Assembly: GCA_037576195.1 (NCBI GenBank) | Contig: CM075102.1 | Location: 50,774,745 to 50,838,744 of the forward strand | Source of the DNA: Phytoseiulus persimilis | Lineage: Eukaryota; Arthropoda; Arachnida; Mesostigmata; Phytoseiidae | Reading direction: 5' to 3' | Length of the DNA: 64,000 bases | The notes under the pieces: model-generated | Told to the model about the DNA's origin: nothing | The model's database searches: none | Seen by the model: only the letters and a program-made list of their open reading frames with translations | Shown here: one piece after another, positions 59,703 to 64,000 of the stretch | Numbering within the stretch: the first letter of the stretch is position 1 | Layout: the number at the start of each line of letters is the position of its first letter | Program-made: the position numbers and the translations under genes

Positions 59703-62700
59703 TCAGCGGATCTCTCGGGTTTCTTTCTCCCATTTTTCCAGGGTCATTCTCGTATCCCTCCATGTCTCCTGTCTGCACTCCTCAGTCAGACCCAGTCTTC
59801 TAGCGAGTTCTTCCGTCTCGGGTTGATTGGTGACACATTTCATTATAATGTGGGGGATGGTTTCAGGCTCCCGTCCGCATCTTGTGCATCGGGTGTCGAT
59901 TTCCTGGTATTTTGAACGGTGCACTCTACTCGGTAGCATTCCTGCCCGAGCCAGTGCCATCAGTGCGCTTCCGCGGTCGTTTGTATACAACCCAAATGGT
60001 GTGACACCTCGTTCTTTCCACTCTCGATATAGGGTTAGACTTGGTTTGGAGTTCATCGACTCCCTCCATGCCTGATCCATCTCTTCTCTTATCCGCTTCC
60101 TAACGGCTATGTTGAAGAGTCCGAGCTTGGGTCTCCCATTCTCTCCGTATTCAAGAGGAATGTCCCAGCATGCGTATTTCGTTTTCAAGAGCTTCAGTCT
60201 ACGAATCGCTTCAGTGTAGGTATTCTCGGTTGCCATCATGGATAGAATCATCCTTGGCCACCTGGCAGGATCCATCGCACTTATTCGTGCGAAGTAGCGA
60301 ATCTTGCTCTGAGCCTCTCTGGCTTCGAAGGTTGACCATCCGAGTTCTCCTAATATGAAGTCGGAGGCAACCTTGTGTCCTGCGATTCCCATAGCCCATT
60401 TTCCTGCCGCGACCTGTGCTCTGTCGAACATAGCCGTCAGCTGCTTCGTCGCCCTTGATGCTAACGCCGCGTTGGCGTACGTCAGTTTGGGCACCCCTGT
60501 GGCTTTCCATTGGATCCTTGTGATTTCGAATCGGTTGAAAGTCCACATGGCTTGGGCGTGTAGTCTCTGCAACGTATTGTGCGCCTCCCTCTTCCAGTCT
60601 TGTTCTTGCTGGCATAGATAGTTTACTTCGTTGCTTATTTTAATTCCCAGGTATTTGTAGTGGTCCTGGAATTCGATTCTCTTGCCCTGCACCGTCAGTT
60701 CTCTTGGCTCTCCCAGTCTCTCTGTGTTGAAGATGACGATAGCGCTCTTCGATGGGTTGAACGTGAGATCTTTCTCGGTTCCCATCTCTGTGGTGACCGC
60801 AAGTAGAATGTTCATCTCCTCGTAGGTGCGCCCTAACAGTACCAGATCGTCTGCATACAGCAGTCCCGGTAGTTTTGAGCTCTTTGTTTCGCCGTCTGTT
60901 CGAACAGTCAGTTCGAAACCACACCTAGTCCATAGGAGTCGGTTCTCCAGTTCTGCTATATATAGCGCAAACAGGATTGGTGACAGTGGGCAGCCCTGCC
61001 TCAGTCCAATTTTTGTGCGTAGTCTTGACGATGCGTAATGTCCGTGTTTGACTAAGACACCATTGTCTGTGTATATGGCCTTAAGGAGTTGTATCCATCC
61101 TTCGTCCATGCCAAGGTCCGTCAATGTCATCCATAGTTGGTCTCTTGTTATCCTGTCGTATGCTTTGGAGCAGTCCAGGAAACATGCGATCAACCCTTCT
61201 CCTCTTTTTCGGGATAGCTCAATGGCCGACGTGAGGATGAATAGGTTGTCCTCCCCGCGTCTGCCCTGTCTGAACCCGTTCTGCATTTCGCCGAGTATTT
61301 CTTCCGTCTCGATCCATTCGGATATTCTGGCCGCTATTATTTTCGTAAATATCCGATAGAGCACCGTCGATACCGTTATAGGGCGGTACGTTTCCAGTAC
61401 CCCTTTTCTGGAATTCGATTTTTCGATCATGGACACTCGGCCGTCTCTCCAGTCTACTGGAAACGGTTCTTCTCCGTTTAGGATGGCATTGAATATCCTC
61501 GTTAGGTTACTGATGCCCTCCTGATCCAGTTCTTTCAGCACCGTTGCCGGGATTTGGACTTCCCCGGTCGCGGTCCGACTGGACATCTGCGAGAGGATGT
61601 GGTCAACCTCTGTGTCCGTCGTCGTCATGCCCGAGCACCCACCTAGTACCGGTGGGCTTCTCTCGTGGTCTGCTAGTTCTGCCATCAGGACTTCACATCC
61701 GACCTCTGTCAGGTGCCGTTGTATGTCATCCTCTGCGATTTGGTTACCGTCTCGGTTTTTCACCCTTTCTGGCTCCTTGTTTTTTCGGTTGTGGTTCGCA
61801 ATGTATCTCCAGAATCTCTTTGCTCTCTCGCTCCTTGGGCCGCTGAGTATTTTCCTACTCATGGCCTCGTAGCGTGCTCTCTCCTCAATGATGAATGCTT
61901 CACTAAGGAGTTTCTGATTGATGTGGAGTTTGGCCATTTTTCGATCTATCTCGTCTCGGTCCTGTCCCTTCCTTGCTTCTCGAAGCTCCCTGCTCGCCTT
62001 TCTCTTGGCTTCCATGGCTTCTCTGGTAGCTGGTGAGTTGTACATTGCTCTTTTCCTTACTTTGACTTCTCTGGTTGCTTTCTGGATGCCTGCTCTCAGT
62101 GCTTCGGTGAAAGAGTGGTAGTCCACTCTGCCTCCGCCTCTTGTCTGACGCCTGATAGTTTCAGTTGCTCTGTCGGCGGCAGCCTTTTTGTTCGTGATGC
62201 GGATCCTTGGTATGATCGGCCTTGGTTTTTCCACAGTAACCCGGCACGTCATGATGATGAGGTTATGGTCGCTTATTTGCGTCATCTCCCTCCTTTCATC
62301 TACAACCATTTTCTGAAACGATTTAATAATTTCACCGTTGCAGAGGAAATAGTCTATTGTTGCGTCTTTCCTCGTGTGTTTTCCTTCACACTGATCGACT
62401 GTGTTTAGGATTACTAAGCTATGGTGTTCAATGAACTCCAGTAGTATTCTCCCTCTTGTGTTATTGTAGTCGGCAAATAGGTGGGTGTGGGCATTGAAGT
62501 CTCCCCCTATAATTAATCCTTTCCCGGTACATTCTTTTTCAATGAATTCGGTTACGGTTCTCATTTGCTTCCTGTTCGACGCTACTGCCGTGTGCGCGCA
62601 GTAGATCGATATCATGATCCATGGTACTCCCAGCGTCTTCAGCTCGACTGCAATCCAGTCCTCACCCTCCCCTCTTCTCTCGAGGTTCAGGTGGTCTGCG

Positions 62701-63014
62701 GCGAGGATCCCTACGCCCCCAAAGGCTTGTCTACCCGTGGGGCCCGATCTGTTGTTCCCGAACCATCTAAAGCCTTCCATCCTTGGCGGCTTCTCCTGAT
62801 TCATAAGCTTGGATTCACTTACCATCAGGATGTCCGAGCGCTGGGCTTCCATGATTTCTTCGATAGCCATTGCCCATTTTTTCCTATGGGTTCTGGCTCC
62901 GTTCAAGTTGAGGGCCGAGATGCGTAGGGTGTGTCCGGTTTCTGCTCTTTCGTCAGCCCGGGGTCTCCCTCGGCCCCTCCTCCTCCGATTAGGATCGACG
63001 TTGAGGGTTGCTCC
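59703..63014 (-). CDS. LINE ORF2: APE endonuclease and reverse transcriptase
   Basis: Target-primed reverse transcription enzyme. The frame is open over about 1,100 codons. The N terminus is an APE-type endonuclease: RISALNLNGARTHRKKWAM, the catalytic SESKL, GGDFNAH and SDHNLI. The reverse transcriptase follows with FRQGRRGEDNLF, FLDCSKAYDRI, GLRQGCPLSPILFALYIAEL and the catalytic GLLYADDLVLLG. Near the C terminus is a knuckle CTRCGREPETIPHIIMKC (CX2CX8HX4C). No stop or frameshift is seen and all catalytic motifs are present. There is no ATG in frame before the endonuclease core: the frame opens 23 bp inside the end of ORF1 and its first ATG falls after the first endonuclease strand. Translation by reinitiation, a non-AUG start or frameshift is implied. 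Confidence 0.9.
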   Translation of the reverse strand, partial: GATLNVDPNRRRRGRGRPRADERAETGHTLRISALNLNGARTHRKKWAMAIEEIMEAQRSDILMVSESKLMNQEKPPRMEGFRWFGNNRSGPTGRQAFGGVGILAADHLNLERRGEGEDWIAVELKTLGVPWIMISIYCAHTAVASNRKQMRTVTEFIEKECTGKGLIIGGDFNAHTHLFADYNNTRGRILLEFIEHHSLVILNTVDQCEGKHTRKDATIDYFLCNGEIIKSFQKMVVDERREMTQISDHNLIIMTCRVTVEKPRPIIPRIRITNKKAAADRATETIRRQTRGGGRVDYHSFTEALRAGIQKATREVKVRKRAMYNSPATREAMEAKRKASRELREARKGQDRDEIDRKMAKLHINQKLLSEAFIIEERARYEAMSRKILSGPRSERAKRFWRYIANHNRKNKEPERVKNRDGNQIAEDDIQRHLTEVGCEVLMAELADHERSPPVLGGCSGMTTTDTEVDHILSQMSSRTATGEVQIPATVLKELDQEGISNLTRIFNAILNGEEPFPVDWRDGRVSMIEKSNSRKGVLETYRPITVSTVLYRIFTKIIAARISEWIETEEILGEMQNGFRQGRRGEDNLFILTSAIELSRKRGEGLIACFLDCSKAYDRITRDQLWMTLTDLGMDEGWIQLLKAIYTDNGVLVKHGHYASSRLRTKIGLRQGCPLSPILFALYIAELENRLLWTRCGFELTVRTDGETKSSKLPGLLYADDLVLLGRTYEEMNILLAVTTEMGTEKDLTFNPSKSAIVIFNTERLGEPRELTVQGKRIEFQDHYKYLGIKISNEVNYLCQQEQDWKREAHNTLQRLHAQAMWTFNRFEITRIQWKATGVPKLTYANAALASRATKQLTAMFDRAQVAAGKWAMGIAGHKVASDFILGELGWSTFEAREAQSKIRYFARISAMDPARWPRMILSMMATENTYTEAIRRLKLLKTKYACWDIPLEYGENGRPKLGLFNIAVRKRIREEMDQAWRESMNSKPSLTLYREWKERGVTPFGLYTNDRGSALMALARAGMLPSRVHRSKYQEIDTRCTRCGREPETIPHIIMKCVTNQPETEELARRLGLTEECRQETWRDTRMTLEKWEKETREIR

Positions 63015-63810
63015 TCACCGTGAGGATTTTTCCTCCTCCCGGTGGGCCCTCATTGCCCCTTCTCGGAGTTTGCCGCTGTTGTTGCTGCTGTTGCGGTCTT
63101 TGTCGTTGAGGTTCCCCTCGGGCTTCGTTGTGCCGTCTGGGTACTTCCTCTTGACCTCTCCTCGGTCCTCTCTCCTCTTGCGGTCTTCCGAATCTGACTC
63201 GCTTATTTTGAGGCGATCCTCCTCTGCTTTGGCTCCTCGGACGATTGTATTCGTCTCGGGCTCTTGATCGGGACCGAGGGTGTTTTCTTCCCGCGGGGTT
63301 GTAGGCTCTGTCCGTCCTCCTTCCCCGATCTCCGGATTCGCCTCCCCTGGATGGCCCGGGTCGGTCGGCATCTCTTCGGTTACCCACCTCGGTGCGTACC
63401 TCGTTTCGATTTACGAGTATGCCCACCGGTCTTCCTTCCTCGGCCATGTATTGGAACATGGCTTCAGAGGTTTGGGTTAGTATGCTCACTCCATACCTCT
63501 GCAGCAGTTCTGTTTTTTTGGCCTCATGGGCCGCCAACCCGGTTTCTCTCCTCAGCTCTAGTTCGTCTGATGAGAGACCGGAGATGGTCCTCAGGTGTTC
63601 GGTGATCAGGCCTTCTATGGCCTTCACCCCCTTGGCATTCAGCCCGAAAAGCTCTTGGTTGTCTTTTCCGGGCCTCTTGGACATGCAGTCGGGCTCCATC
63701 TGTCGGGTGTCCAGGACTCGGATTGTTCCTGTTTTGACCGCCCTCGAGTGGGTGACGGCCTCGTTGACACTCGGCGTGATGTCACAGACTGGGTCCTGGC
63801 TCATGGTCAT
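62989..63810 (-). CDS. LINE ORF1, Arg/Gln-rich nucleic-acid-binding type
   Basis: About 270 codons from the first likely ATG (63810, or 63804). The N-terminal half has no motif I can name (GLNAKGVKAIEGLITEHLRT...). The C-terminal half is very rich in Arg, Gly, Pro and Gln with a Q-run, as in ORF1 proteins that bind LINE RNA; no CCHC knuckle is seen. The open frame continues upstream into the host LINE by chance, so the first 60 codons of the longer frame are not part of this protein. The stop TAA lies 25 bp after the point where the ORF2 frame opens. Confidence 0.75.
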   Translation of the reverse strand: MTMSQDPVCDITPSVNEAVTHSRAVKTGTIRVLDTRQMEPDCMSKRPGKDNQELFGLNAKGVKAIEGLITEHLRTISGLSSDELELRRETGLAAHEAKKTELLQRYGVSILTQTSEAMFQYMAEEGRPVGILVNRNEVRTEVGNRRDADRPGPSRGGESGDRGRRTDRAYNPAGRKHPRSRSRARDEYNRPRSQSRGGSPQNKRVRFGRPQEERGPRRGQEEVPRRHNEARGEPQRQRPQQQQQQRQTPRRGNEGPPGGGKILTVRSNPQRRS

Positions 63811-63891
63811 CCACGACAGGGACTTGATTTGTCCTGTGGTGGTCTTCAGCCGCGCGAGGGGTCCTACTATCCGTTCATGTACGGTGAGGAG

Positions 63892-64000
63892 CTTGAAGGT
63901 ACGGTTTGTCAGGAAGTCAGACAGCCATTTAACAATCCTTGGTCCAACTCCTTTAATCGGAAGCACCGAAAGAAGTAGGTCATGCGGCATAGTTTCGAAA
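63892..64000 (-). mobile_element. Older LINE, 5' continuation, cut by the window edge
   Basis: Reads FETMPHDLLLSVLPIKGVGP and WLSDFLTNRTFK, the reverse-transcriptase block that follows the first catalytic Asp in CR1/Jockey LINEs (FDTVPHDLLL...FLTNRT). This is exactly the part missing from the fragment at 58701-59600, and the two are in the same frame and orientation once the inserted LINE is ignored. Confidence 0.85.

Larger units (their letters stand above)
59601..63891 (-). mobile_element. Younger non-LTR retrotransposon (LINE), about 4.3 kb, nested
   Basis: Near full-length element on the minus strand with two open frames and a 3' end made of three CATAAC repeats after TAAATAAC. It interrupts the reverse transcriptase of another LINE. 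Both junctions carry tcaag (ttcaag on the 5' side, gtcaag on the 3' side), so a target duplication of about 5 bp is possible, but insertion without one would also leave the host frame intact. The clade is unsure: the C-terminal CCHC knuckle and APE endonuclease without a visible RNase H fit several groups (R1/I/Jockey-like or L1-like). Confidence 0.88.

Noticed and set aside
63810-63990. LINE ORF1 extended to 333 residues from MPHDLLL
   Set aside because: The first 33 residues of that frame are reverse transcriptase of the outer LINE; the frame is open across the insertion junction by chance.

Overview
The window is animal nuclear DNA, most likely from a chelicerate arthropod such as a mite or tick. 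I infer this from a 376-residue cytoplasmic-type actin, a pickpocket-like DEG/ENaC channel, a GATA4/5/6-class factor, an MTF-1 homologue, and a pair of 14-cysteine secreted proteins of a kind I associate with ticks, mites and spiders. Introns are mostly 70-160 bp with plain GT..AG ends, and base composition is near balanced. The species cannot be fixed from the sequence.

Layout. 0-5 kb, + strand: an intronless actin gene with TATA-like box and poly(A) signal, then an eight-exon DEG/ENaC channel whose reading phases close perfectly. 5-8 kb: a short decayed relative of one ENaC exon and a doubtful two-exon small gene. 8.4-24.8 kb, - strand: a GATA factor with five visible coding exons and a 10.4 kb intron between the two zinc-finger exons; a 235 bp hAT-type MITE sits in its next intron. 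24.8-44 kb: no gene I can name; it holds a 1.1 kb non-autonomous hAT element and an isolated 29 bp palindrome. 44-46.8 kb, - strand: two tandem 224-residue secreted paralogues with matching promoters. 47-52.4 kb: no recognised gene. 52.4-57.2 kb: THOC5 (+, ten exons) and a short MTF-1 (-, six exons), tail to tail. 58.7-64 kb, - strand: a younger LINE with open ORF1 and ORF2 inserted in the reverse transcriptase of an older LINE that runs off the window edge.

The exon models of THOC5, MTF-1, the ENaC channel and GATA were built by hand from splice sites and checked for phase; each sums to a whole number of codons. The host genes share no obvious pathway. The points most worth a second look are the MTF-1 homologue that has its six fingers and a cysteine cluster but no long activation region, the unusual inter-finger linker of the GATA factor, the LINE with an AUG-less ORF2 start, and the two hAT elements with clear 8 bp target duplications.
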